Positions 48,876-59,700 of a stretch of 64,000 bases of DNA are shown here, one piece after another (position 1 is the first letter of the stretch; every line of letters starts with the position of its first letter). The DNA comes from Nematopogon swammerdamellus. Taxonomy: Eukaryota; Arthropoda; Insecta; Lepidoptera; Adelidae. Made by a program: the position numbers and the translations under genes. The notes under the pieces were generated by a model, which saw nothing but the letters and a program-made list of their open reading frames with translations, had not been told where the DNA came from and ran no database searches. The DNA lies in the NCBI GenBank assembly GCA_946902875.1, contig OX336340.1:20041566-20105565 (forward strand). The letters are read 5' to 3'.

Positions 48876-49824
48876 CAGTCAAACCCGCTTCCGGTTAATA
48901 CGATTTCCCGCATAATACGATCTTTTGTGCTGGTCCCTTCATTTTACGAACAAATTTTTCCGCTTAATACGACCCCAACCCACTTAAAGCGATCTTTTGG
49001 TGACGAAGGTCACCGCGCGGCGCGACCGCCCGAAGCGAGCTCGGGGCTCAGGAACGCTGCGAGCTCGGAGCTAGTACGCATTCCGGTGCCGTCCGCGCAT
49101 GTTCTGTCTGTATAGCACATCGTCACCCGCCGCACAGTGGTCTGGAAATCGAGCTCCATAGACATAGAACCTTAATGTCAGGAATAAAAATGAAAACAAA
49201 TTTAATGTCTCTGGTATACCTCCCTTTATTTCATATTATAGTATGAAGGGTATAAGTAGCTCCACGAGTGAGAAAAAAAAAGTTTTGTTTTTTTTGTATG
49301 GAAGAAAACACTTAAAGTGATTTTTTTTTTAACTGAATGAAACTGAAGGGCTGGTGCTCACATCTTCTATTGCACCTTACACGGCGATCAAGATGGCATA
49401 CAATTCCTTCACCTTTGGGTGCCTATTTGCGCGTAGCAAACGTTTGAAATTTGGAATTTTCGATAAATTATTTTTCAAACCTTAGTCGTAATTTAATGAA
49501 GTTGCCTATCGCTTTGAATATGAAAATACTTTTCTCATGTTGTTATTATACTGAGTAGTACTGACAGTACAGTAATTAACCATATTTTATAGTAAACACA
49601 GCGTAGCACTGTTAAAATAATAAGAATAACATACAACACACACAAGCGAGCGACAACTAATTAACGAGTTAGCGAAAACCGGTTTTTTCCACTCGCAGCG
49701 CGTACTAATCCCCAACACATAACCAGTCCTATGCCTTCTTAGTTTCAGCGAAATTCTTTCAGTAGCTTTTAGCACTTGTGCGCGCTAACAACTATACTTA
49801 TTACGTTCTATTTGTTTTCGTGCT

Positions 49825-50466
49825 ATGATGGAAGGTTTTGGTACCAATTTGGACATTTTCGTGTTTGTGGCAAACAACAGTTGTTTCTCACAGCCCAGTG
49901 TGTTGTTTGAAGTTTTTAGGAGTGCCCTTGATCTGTCAGAAAGTGAAAAGAAAGAACTGAAACAATTCTGTCAGACTTATGTGTGTTCGTTGAGGAACAA
50001 TTGGATCTCGTGTAATCGCACGAGACATACATTCACGAAGAAGTACGAGACGTGGCTGCAAGAAAACAAAAAATGGCCTGAGTTTATGAGGGAAAAGATG
50101 ATACCTTCTTTAGTGTCAGTAGAGCGGCAACCATGTTCCAGTGACTTCGGTGTAAATGAGGGTGCATCAACGTCCTCAAAACCAGAGACGTGCACTGTTG
50201 GAATATCACGAAGAGTTGTGATTGAAAGGAAACCGTTCTCGGAACTAAGCCCTAAACAGAAGAGAAGGAGAGTGGAAGAGCTCCTAACTCATAGCACTGA
50301 AAGCCTCGCTCATGCAACTGTTTTAAGTGTGAACAACAAGGATGTGGCAGAAATAATAAAATTGGTCACAGAGCATCCCGAAGAGGCTACAAAGATAAAA
50401 CAATTGTTGAAGCCCAAGAAAGCTGTGCCCGTATATTCCGTTGATATAGCTTTAGGTATTTTGACG
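49825..50466 (+). pseudogene. Transib transposase N-terminus, left arm
   Basis: From ATGATGGAAGGTTTTGG, the frame encodes about 214 residues of the N-terminal region (MMEGFGTNLDIFVFVANNS; SELSPKQKRRRVEEL; ALGILT). It matches the right-arm protein at most positions and then, at ACG 50464-50466, runs into the antisense of the loop, giving an unrelated tail up to 50664. It lacks the whole catalytic core and is not functional. Confidence 0.85.
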
Positions 50467-51470
50467 CAGAGACGCAGAGGCACAAAGGAGCACATAAAAA
50501 AACTGGAATCATCTTTGTCCGCCATACTTTGCTTGTACAAACTTTGCCCTGAAGCACCATCAAAGCCCCACTTGGATATTAGTTTTAGTTCTTTGCCATC
50601 CAGCGAACATCCCAAACGTAGGAATTTTCCTAGCCTAGCAACAGTTTTGTCCAAAATTGCTTGAAGCTTTACTCTTACCGATCTTTCCGTGATTTCTATT
50701 GTATCTTTTGGTGGGTAACACTCCTTTTTTGCCTCTAAGATGGCAGTATACGAAGCATAGAGTTGTACTCCTTCTTGTTTTGCACAAGCTCTTAATGTTT
50801 TATACTGCCACTTCGAAAGCTTCAACGACGTCAAAATACCTAAAGCTTTATCAACGGAATATACGGGCACAGCTTTCTTGCGCTTCAACAATTGTTTTAC
50901 CTTTGTAGCCTCTTCGGGATGCTCTGTGACCAATTTTGTTATTTCTGCCACATCCTTGTTGTTCACACTTAAAACAGTTGCATGAGCGAGGCTTTCAGTG
51001 CTATGCGTTAGGAGCTCTTCCACTCTCTTTCTCTTCTGTTTAGGGCTTAGTTCCGAGAACGGCTTCCTTTCACTCACAACTCTTGGTGATATTCCAACAG
51101 TGCACGTCTCTGGTTTTGAGGACGTTGATGCACTCTCATTTACACCGAAGTCACTGGAACATGGTTGCCGCTCTACTGACACTAAAGAAGGTGTCATCTT
51201 TTCCCTCATGAACTCAGGCCATTTTATCTTTTCTTGCAGCCACGTCTCGTACTTCTTCGTGAATGCATGTCTCGTGCGATTACACGAGATCCATTTGTTC
51301 CTCAACGAACACACATAAGTCTGACAGAATTGTTTCAGTTCTTTCTTTTCACTTTCTGACAGATCAAGGGCACTCCTAAAAACTTCAAACAACGCACTGG
51401 GCTGTGAGAAACAACTATTGTTTGCCACAAACACGAAAATGTCCAAATTGGTACCAAAACCTTCGATCAT
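50467..51470 (-). pseudogene. Transib transposase, N-terminus to first Asp, right arm
   Basis: On the minus strand from ATG at 51468-51470, about 335 residues: the same N-terminal region, then SLKLSKWQYKTLRACAKQEG, AKKECYPP, ITERSVRVKLQAILDKTVAR and KLISKWGFDGASGQSLYKQ. The last block contains the first catalytic Asp of the Transib/RAG1 DDE core (FDG). After about MADKDDSSFFMCSFVPLRLC it runs into the complementary arm, so the second Asp and the Glu are missing. Transib transposases are the relatives of RAG1, the V(D)J recombinase. Confidence 0.9.
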
Positions 51471-51681
51471 AGCACGAAAACAAATAGAACGTAATAAGTA
51501 TAGTTGTTAGCGCGCACAAGTGCTAAAAGCTACTGAAAGAATTTCGCTGAAACTAAGAAGGCATGGGACTGGTTATGTGTTGGGGATTAGTACGCGCTGC
51601 GAGTGGAAAAAACCGGTTTTCGCTAACTGGTTGATTAGTTGTCGCTCGCTTGTGTGTGTTGTATGTTATTTTAACAGTGCT

Positions 51682-52068
51682 TTTTTTTCTATGGAAACTG
51701 ACTCGGTTGGCTACATCACCTACATCGTCCGTGATGTCAGCCCATAACACCGGGTGAACTAGGTGCCATGTCAGTGCTTCCCCCTTTGGTCGTGCCGGCT
51801 ACACTGAACTGGTCGGAAAACACAAACTATTTACATAGCCGTTTTGACCGACGTTTCATTCAGAGCGGTGGTACCAACCCGGGCGGGTTAAACCCTACCA
51901 CCAAGTAAGATTAGGAGGGAAGGGACCTACAGTTTTACGAGGAATCCGAACCTCGGTCAGCCTCCAACGGTCAGCGGTCACCCATCCAAGTACTGACCGC
52001 ACCCAGCGTTGCTTAACATTCAATAGCGACAGTTGACTGTCTGCACCACTGAGCTATCGAGGCTGACA
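51682..52068 (-). mobile_element. SINE with tRNA/5S chimeric head, exact ends
   Basis: AGTGCT is duplicated on both sides (51676-51681, 52069-52074), and the opposite Transib arm shows the empty site. On the minus strand: GTCAGCCTCGATAGCTCAGTGG (A-box type), GTTAAGCAACGCTGGGTGCGG and CAGTACTTGGATGGGTGACC (the 5S rRNA internal promoter: A block, intermediate element, C block), GGTTCGGATTCC (B box), a body of about 280 bp and an A-rich tail. Confidence 0.92.
51976..52017 (-). promoter_or_regulatory. 5S-rRNA-like internal promoter inside SINE
   Basis: On the minus strand, GTTAAGCAACGCTGGGTGCGG followed by TCAGTACTTGGATGGGTGACC aligns with the 5S rRNA internal control region (TTAAGCAGCGTCGCGGGCGG, TTAGTACTTAGATGGG.GACC in insects). 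TFIIIA-type binding is inferred, not shown. Confidence 0.85.
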
Positions 52069-52548
52069 AGTGCTACGCTGTGTTTACTATAAAATATGGT
52101 TAATTACTGTACTGTCAGTACTACTCAGTATAATAACAACATGAGAAAAGTATTTTCATATTCAAAGCGATAGGCAACTTCATTAAATTACGACTAAGGT
52201 TTGAAAAATAATTTATCGAAAATTCCAAATTTCAAACGTTTGCTACGCGCAAATAGGCACCCAAAGGTGAAGGAATTGTATGCCATCTTGATCGCCGTGT
52301 AAGGTGCAATAGAAGATGTGAGCACCAGCCCTTCAGTTTCATTCAGTTAAAAAAAAAATCACTTTAAGTGTTTTCTTCCATACAAAAAAAAAACAAAACA
52401 ATTTTTTTCTCACTCGTGGAGCTACTTATACCCTTCATACTATAATATGAAATAAAGGGAGGTATACCAGAGACATTAAATTTGTTTTCATTTTTATTCC
52501 TGACATTAAGGTTCTATGTCTATGGAGCTCGATTTCCAGACCACTGTG

Positions 52549-53303
52549 CGCCGCGACTGTCGAACTGTATCGTAATTAACACGTGTGTGTATCCTTCTTT
52601 GCAATAAGCACTCTCACTTAGTGATAGAACATGTTGTCCAACTAAGGCGATATCTTTGTTCGATTGATTCCAGTGATGATGCTCTTAACAAACTAAACTG
52701 CATAGAAAGCTCTTCATTTCTTAACACGTAAACGATTGCGAAGATTGATTTATGTCAGAAATACAATAAACAGATTTTAAAGTGTGTACTTTGCATGATT
52801 TTAACTCTTCCCGCTTAAGACGATTTCCCGCTTAAGACGATGTTTGCGCCCATTGAGAATCGTATTAAACGGGTTTTACTGTACGTAGACTTTTTAAAAT
52901 TTTCTTTCTTGATATTTTGAAATGTTTTCTTTTTCTTTACTTTCAATTAAGTAAGGCGGTGCTTCACTTGCAACCGCCACTGAGTTATTGCTAGTTTAGA
53001 ATGTTATTAAAAAACCATATACTCTGCCCGTTCTAATTATAACATTAGAAGCACTGCCCCTCATAATGTAGTACAGCCTTAGGGCTAGTTTGGGGGGCAG
53101 AAACCAAACATGGTAGAAAACACAAAATAAAAATGTAATAAGTGTAAGTGGTAGATTAAGTCTATTTCTATAAGTTTATTTTTACATCTAAGTGTACCTA
53201 TTTTTATAAGTCTGTTTTTAATAGTTTATTTTATTAAATGTACATGTATTCTTTTTTATCTCAATAAACTGAAACTGAAAACTGAAAATTAATTCACATT
53301 AAC
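52549..53303. other. Right part of Tigger element, then LINE-like tail
   Basis: 52554-52881 is Tigger-element DNA (TCCCGCTTAAGACGATTTCC twice, related to its left end). About 53040-53290, with CAATAAACTGAAACTG repeats, resembles a LINE 3' UTR. No coding. Confidence 0.5.
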
Positions 53304-53547
53304 CGGAACCGGTGTAAAACTGTAGGTCCCTTCCCTTGACCCTTACTAGCTAGTAGGCTCAAATTGTAGCCGACTGGGTACCACCGTACTGGATGTAAGA
53401 TGGCCGCAAGCAACCTCGGTTGTGTTCTCTAGTCCAGTATAGCCAGCAATCCAGGGAAGTCTCCGGTATGGCACCTACCTTCTCGGAGGTTATATTGGCT
53501 GGTTAGAGCATGTGCTTTGGCCCCTCCGACTCAGCCACCCATACCGG
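53304..53547 (+). mobile_element. SINE body without head
   Basis: GAACCGGTGTAAAACTGTAGG, GGTGGTACC-like TGGGTACCACCGTACTGG, CAAGCAACCTCGGTTGTGTT and TGGCACCTACCTTCTCGGAGG match the body of the 5833-6240 SINE. The tRNA part and poly(A) are missing. Confidence 0.8.
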
Positions 53548-53548
53548 C

Positions 53549-53630
53549 TAGGCGCACATAATGGAAGGGCGTGAAGCTATGTAGCTCTGTAATCTATTTA
53601 AATTAATAGGTTGAGTTGATTGACTAGCCA
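53549..53630 (+). promoter_or_regulatory. Conserved block upstream of OR3
   Basis: This is the same block as 20554-20641 (CATAATGGAAGGGC, AGCTCTGTAATCTATTTAAA, GTTGAGTTGATTGACTAGCC), about 120 bp before the OR3 start codon. Confidence 0.55.
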
Positions 53631-53749
53631 TATATGTATAATCCATATATAATAAAATTAGCTTTGAAATTGCAAAAACCAAAGGCGACTCGCACATACA
53701 ACACGCACTGACAAAAGGCGAGACTAAGAAATTTTTTTCTTAATTAAAG

Positions 53750-53766
53750 ATGATTCCCAAGTTGCT
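53750..53766 (+). CDS. OR3 exon 1 (start codon)
   Basis: ATGATTCCCAAGTTGCT followed by the donor GTGAGTAATA, as in OR2. Downstream intron DNA (TTTATTTAGTGCCTGGTTGTG) is also shared with OR2 intron 1. Confidence 0.85.
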
Positions 53767-56700
53767 GTGAGTAATATATTTTTATTTAGTGCCTGGTTGT
53801 GTTCTCGGATGTTAAGCATAATTTTTGTTCATGTGGTGACAGCTACGTGTGTAGATTTTTTTGACATGGAATAAATATGTATGTCTTTATAATGTACATT
53901 CGGCATACCACTATCTCACGAACCGCTCAACCAATCCCAGCAAACCAGGTGTCAGGTGATAGGTCACATACTGTGAAGGACCTTGATCGTCTAGAAAATT
54001 TTTCTTTAAATTAATATAAGTATATAACTGATACTTAGTACATAACAGTTATTTCAACAGTTTAATCGAGCCTCTAGTCAGATAGGCTTTATTGTCATGA
54101 CTTCACTAATAAATGTATTGCAATTATTTCCTTACTACTTGTGATGTGTGGCCAAGGAAATTATAGTATTCTAACTATCTCAGATAACCCACCTCGGTGC
54201 CAGGCTGTTAAATGAGATCTAGAATAATGAGCGAAGTTTTACCTGTCAGACAGATAAATCCAATGCGCATTTATTTCCTTTATTTGAGTTCACATCCCTA
54301 CCGACCGGCAGTTACAGCCAAACCATAAAACGTTAGTGATACACGGCGGGTTCAGATAGTCATAACTTAGGTAATTAATTAGTCATTTCATTACATTCGA
54401 AGCTTGTCAGCCTCCAGGGAATATGTATTCACTATATTTCTCTCCTTTTATGGTTTGCTATCATGGAGTGAACAATCTCCCGACTCTTGTCGGCAAATAC
54501 AAAAATTCATGAAGTTCAGAAATTATCCAGTAATGCTTCTCTTTGTTAAGGAACCCCAGTGTAATATTGATAGGTGTCTTAGAAATGATTTCAATCCTAT
54601 ATTAGTGAAAGTAAACTAATTGCCAAACTAATCCAACAATTATATTTGCTTGTCATGAGAACTCAAGGAATGAAACTAGAATTTAATCCAAAATATTACG
54701 TAATATGATCAGTTCAAACTCTAAATTACTACAGTGAGTTAATTACTTCATGAACCATTAATTGAAAATTGTGGTTTTTACTTTTAATCTTCTACTGATA
54801 AGGTTTCAAATAGGTAGGGAAAGATTAAATTAAACATGGTAAGTATGAACTAATAGCGTTTATTTATTTTATTAACTTCAATTCGATTAGTTCATATATT
54901 TCTTAATAAATTCTGTAACGTTCGCTCTTAGGCCGTAATTATATCTATTTGCGAGAAAAAGAGCGAACTGGAAAAAACTCGCTCGGCTTCTTTTCAAAAA
55001 ACACTTAAATGTATTACAACCATGAATTCTTAATTACGGTTCTATGTAACTTTATTCACTAAACTTCCGCCTAACCGTCACGAAATCTGATATATTCTAA
55101 TGCAAGATATGTGGGTCGCCCTGTATCTCCAAAATTTAATACAAGGAGTTGAAAATTAATATGGGAACAATATACACAGTTTTAGTAAATAGTGCTCAAC
55201 TTTTATTTGTCCGAAAGCTCTAACTCTCAGCTATATCGTGCTGTTAGTCTTAATTAATTGATATTGACTCAATGGAAACATAACCCAAAATAATTCGGAC
55301 AAATAAAATTCAACACAATAAAAAATGTACTCAGCTGTTCAAACGCCTCCCGCGTCTCCCGTCCCTGCCTCCGACGTCACAAACTGACGTTAATTACAAT
55401 AAGTACGATTTGCTACACAGAGTTCGAAGGTGACAAAATACTTAGACAATTTGACTTTAAATATCCAAAATTGGTCCTTAAACGCAACCAAGAAAACATT
55501 CGCTCTCTGAGACGACTCCAACAAAATAAGCCCCGCACAACCCCTTGCGACTTGTTTTGTTACTACAGCCCTCCCCTCTCCATTATCCTTCCATCTACAC
55601 CCAGGCGACCTCTGACATCAAAACTATGAACTTCGCGAAATATCGCATACAATCGCGCTTAGCGCACCAGTCCGCTATAATTTTATCAAATTCCATCCCC
55701 ACCCGTCAGATGGCGACACCAAAATTAGAACAGTTTTAGCAATAATATTTCCGTTCTGTGACGAAAGGCGGCGCTGTATGTATCGATCCGACTGATCGAC
55801 CCGAGAACTTTCCTATGCAAATATTCTAATTTTAATTACAATTTTTACATGACAGAATTACACGATAACTTAATCTATTATTCCATACATAAGTTCGTCT
55901 GTATCGAAGTCCATTTAACGCATAATTTCGCTTGTGTTCGTAATTTTACACTGCCTTTGCGATAAAGCCTCAATTCACTGACAATTCGCAACACTCCGCA
56001 CTTTTTGAAATTCAACTACAGTTCTGATCTGCCATTGTCACGACGTTCGCGTCGCGCGGGCCGTTTGCTACGCCCTGCGCATTGCACCCGTCCCTCGTCC
56101 CACGTGTCTGGTCGCCGGGCTTCTAACGACGCTAACGTGCGCGGTACTGCGCGACCACGGCGATGTCCCACGCCTTTGGTCTCCAGGCTTCTCTCGACGT
56201 TCGCGTGTGGTACGTCCGACCACCGCGATCCGGGCTGACGAGGGAAGCGTGCGATGTCCGATGCGTCGGGTCGCCAGGCTTCTAACGACGCCCACATGTG
56301 GTACGGTCGCACCACGGCGATCCGTGCTGACGAGGGAAGCGTGAGATGACCCATGCCTCTGTAATCAATTTCATATACGTGCACAGTACTTGCATTCTTT
56401 TCCAATTTCGCGTAAGGACATTTTTTTTTTCGATTTCCCAGAACGGTTTGCTTTATCTACCACGCATCGCGCCCGATTTCGTCTCACGGTACTCGGGGAG
56501 CGACAGCTGAAAGCTATTATGACGCGCCACATAGGTTTATTTATGAGTTTTCTAGCGTGTCATTCTGCCAAACACTTGCATCTTTTCCTTTCACAGCTCA
56601 ACCTTTTTTGTCCGTTAGCCGCACAAAAAAAAAACCGTTTCTCACCCATTTCTACTCTAAATGTCAGAGCGAATTGAGATTTCTTGGTGATTACAAAAAT

Positions 56701-59700
56701 ATTCAAACTATATTTTAAGCAAATTTACGACGACACTATGCGATAACACTCTAGTGGTTTTAGCGGTTCCCACAATACGTGGGCTGCTGTTCCGAAAATT
56801 GTTAGCCACAGAATAAATACAATTTTTGACATTGGAAATGTCTTTTCGATCGCTTCAGTATAGGCCCCGATTTCCAGAAAAGTGCGAATTAGCCCTGGTG
56901 TCGTGGGTTTTAAGGTTACGTAAATATTTAGGGTCTCAAATGACGCGTATCGATGAGACCTAGAAGGTTGGGAAAAAAAATATTTAAAAAATTTGAGAGT
57001 TTTTGAGAAAATCGCAAAAAAACGCTTAAAATAGCCGTTTTTAGGGGGTTTAAAAAGGGCACTTTTAAACATATTTCTAAATATATATTTTAAACTTTTA
57101 TATTTTTATATTGTAGATTGACTAAATATCTGGGAATGTTTTTTGAATTGTTTGAAAAAAGTAAAAATTTTGGGAGTTACGATTTTTTAAAATTTTCCAT
57201 TACGCGAGTTTCGTGGCGTCTTTATCTTGCAGTGTAAGTAGTTAAAATGGTTTTCGTGTATGCATACACTTGAAAATTGAGAATTATAATTTTATTTTTT
57301 TATTATTTTTTGAAAATTTTCGTTTATTTTCCAAAATTGACATATTTCAGTATGAAAAAGCAAGTAAATTATAATCAAATTTTTAAATAAGGATATATAT
57401 TCTCTATTGAACACCAATTTATACAAATTAGGCAAAATAGGTGAGCTTAATGCCGTGAGGCATTCTATTCCAACTAACCTTTGGTTACAGATTAAATACA
57501 GAAGGGAGGGGTGAATTGGAGGAGAGGGGAGATAGGAAGGTAGGAGCGAGTGAGGCGAGGGAGGAGGGAGGCAGGGGAGGGAGGAGGGAGGGAGGGGAGG
57601 GAGGAGGAATAGGGTAAGGAAGAGGGAGGAGGGGAAAGAGTGAGAGGTAGGCAGAAGGTGGGTGGGGAAGATGAAAGGAGCGAGGGGGACGGAGGGAGTG
57701 CGGATGGGCGAAAGAGGGGGAGTAAGAGGGAGCGAGGGAGAAGGAAGAAGGGAAGGAGGGAATTAGGGAGAGAGGTAGGCAGATAACGAGGTTAAAGAGA
57801 AGGGGAAAGAGGGGGATGGAGAAGAGCGAGGGGCGGAAGGGGAACGGAGGGGAAGCGAGAGAGTTAGGGAGAGAGGGAGGGAGAAAGGGTTCAGGGAGAG
57901 AGAGAGAATATACAAAAGAAGCGATCGTTTATCTATTCTTGTTTAAATCGGACTTGCTATTAAACCGACTTTACTGCGAGCCGCGGGTAAAAGCTAGTGC
58001 AATATGTAGCTAGTAGGTATGTATGCTAGTAAAAATGTATTTACTTCAGTAAGCGACGTAATACAAACTCTTTGAAATTTACCTTAAATACATTCATAGA
58101 CGTAGTGGAGTGTAAATGCACGGGCAGATTATTCCAGAGTCGTGCTTTTATATGTGTGCCGAATACATGTTAGTATTTAGAGGAGTAGAAGTAATTATAT
58201 AGTGAACAGGTGCGCGCTGTTAGAATCTGGAGTGTGTTCGCTCTTTGAGTTCGTCGCTTCAGCCACACCAGGATATTTTCACGTCACAGTCGGCGACTCG
58301 CTATTGCTTATATTTGAATAGTTCTAAAAGTCATTTTCAATGTACCCGAAGGTCATGTAATGCATGAGATCTGTGAATTTTTTTTTCCTTAAACTATTTT
58401 GATTTGACGGCTAATTTAAATACAAATCTCCTTAATACAAAGTTATTATTTAATGCTCTAAAATTATTGGCCCCCTATGTGTAGTTCTTTTTTTAAATGT
58501 TTTCAACGGTTATCCGTCACTCATATTTTATTTGCAACAATGGACGTCTCGCGAGAAGCTTTTCGTGTTATGATTTTCTATGATTATAAACGAGGGTTAA
58601 CCTTCAAGGAATCTCACAAAAATTTACAAGTTCCTTTTGGGGAGTCTGTTTCTGCGTTAGCAACAGTTACTTATTGGTTTCGTGAATTTAAACGTGGTCG
58701 AGAGAACCTAAACGATGACCCCAGACCCGGCCGACCATCAACTGCAGTCACTCATGAAAACGTCGTCAGGGTAGAGTGGCTATTGCGGGAGAATAGACAC
58801 ATTACACATCGGGAGATTCAGGCTGAACTGAAGATTGGATCACAGGCAGTTTCCACCATCCTGCATGAACACCTCAAAGTTAGGAAGGTTTGCTTGGCGA
58901 TGGATACCTCATTCTCTCACCGAAGAACAAAAATCCCGTCGTGTCGATTGGTGTAAATTTATGCTGGAAAAGTTCAAAGAAGGAACTTCGCAAAACGTAT
59001 CCTACATCCTTACAACTGACGAATCTTGGAGCTATAGAGCTACGATCCTTTCACGAAGCTTTCACGCCTGCGTCTACAGGTCGCACTCAGGTGATGCGGA
59101 GACAGCTCGCCTATTTGAGCACCTGAGTAGAGCGGCAGACGAAGTCCAAGAGCGGTTCCCTACAGGAGACATGGTACTCGTTGGGGACTTTAATGCCCAC
59201 CACGAGGCGTGGCTTGGCTCCAACAGAACCGATTCCGTGGGGAGAGCCGCTTACGACTTCGCCCTGACGTATGACCTGTCTCAGCTGGTAGATCAACCAA
59301 CCAGAATACCAGAAATAGACGGTCATACACCCTCCTTGCTGGATCTTCTGCTGACGTCTAATCCTGCTGGTTATAAGGTAACAGTAAGCGCTCCTCTTGG
59401 CTCCTCCGACCATTGCCTAGTGGGATCTACAGTGCCTTCGTCGCCCCCTCAGACCCGAACTGACGGAGCCCGTCGAATTTGGCACTACACGTCGGCAGAT
59501 TGGGATGGAATGCTAGAGCATTTTGCATCCAACCCTTGAAGAGAGCTATGCTTAAATTCGGACGATCCATCGGAATGTACCAATACCGTAGCAGAGGTGA
59601 TTTTGGGTGGTATGGAAATGTTTATTCCCAATGCCTCCCTTCGCCTCGGAGGTAAGAGCAAACCCTGGTACAGCCGAGGTGTGAGAACTCCATGCCAGAA

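Larger units (their letters stand above)
49133..52548. mobile_element. Palindromic Transib, 3416 bp
   Basis: Both ends are the same sequence, CACAGTGGTCTGGAAATCGA and on, with CGCCG immediately outside on both sides (49128-49132, 52549-52553), the 5-bp GC-rich duplication typical of Transib. The left arm (49133-50466) and right arm (50829-52548, less a 393-bp SINE insertion) are near-identical inverted copies of the element's 5' end and transposase N-terminus. The 362-bp loop (50467-50828) continues the minus-strand transposase to the first catalytic Asp region. The normal 3' end is absent. Confidence 0.92.
48876..52881. mobile_element. Pogo/Tigger-like nonautonomous element hosting a Transib
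   Basis: The ends CAGTCAAACCCGCTTCCGG and the complement of CGTATTAAACGGGTTTTACTG are imperfect inverted repeats with the CAGT(M)AAACCCG...TTAATACGAT signature of pogo/Tigger termini; TA flanks each side (48874-48875, 52882-52883). After removing the inserted Transib and one CGCCG, the element is about 585 bp and has no transposase of its own. Confidence 0.8.

Noticed and set aside
50467..50664. C-terminal tail of the left-arm Transib frame
   Set aside because: It is antisense to the right-arm transposase loop, so not a genuine extension of the protein.
51976..52017. Possible 5S rRNA gene fragment
   Set aside because: Only the internal promoter region is present, always within the SINE; the full 5S sequence and terminator are missing.
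56016..56405. 129-codon minus-strand frame, Arg-rich
   Set aside because: It arises from the GC-rich tandem repeat; the translation itself is a tandem repeat.
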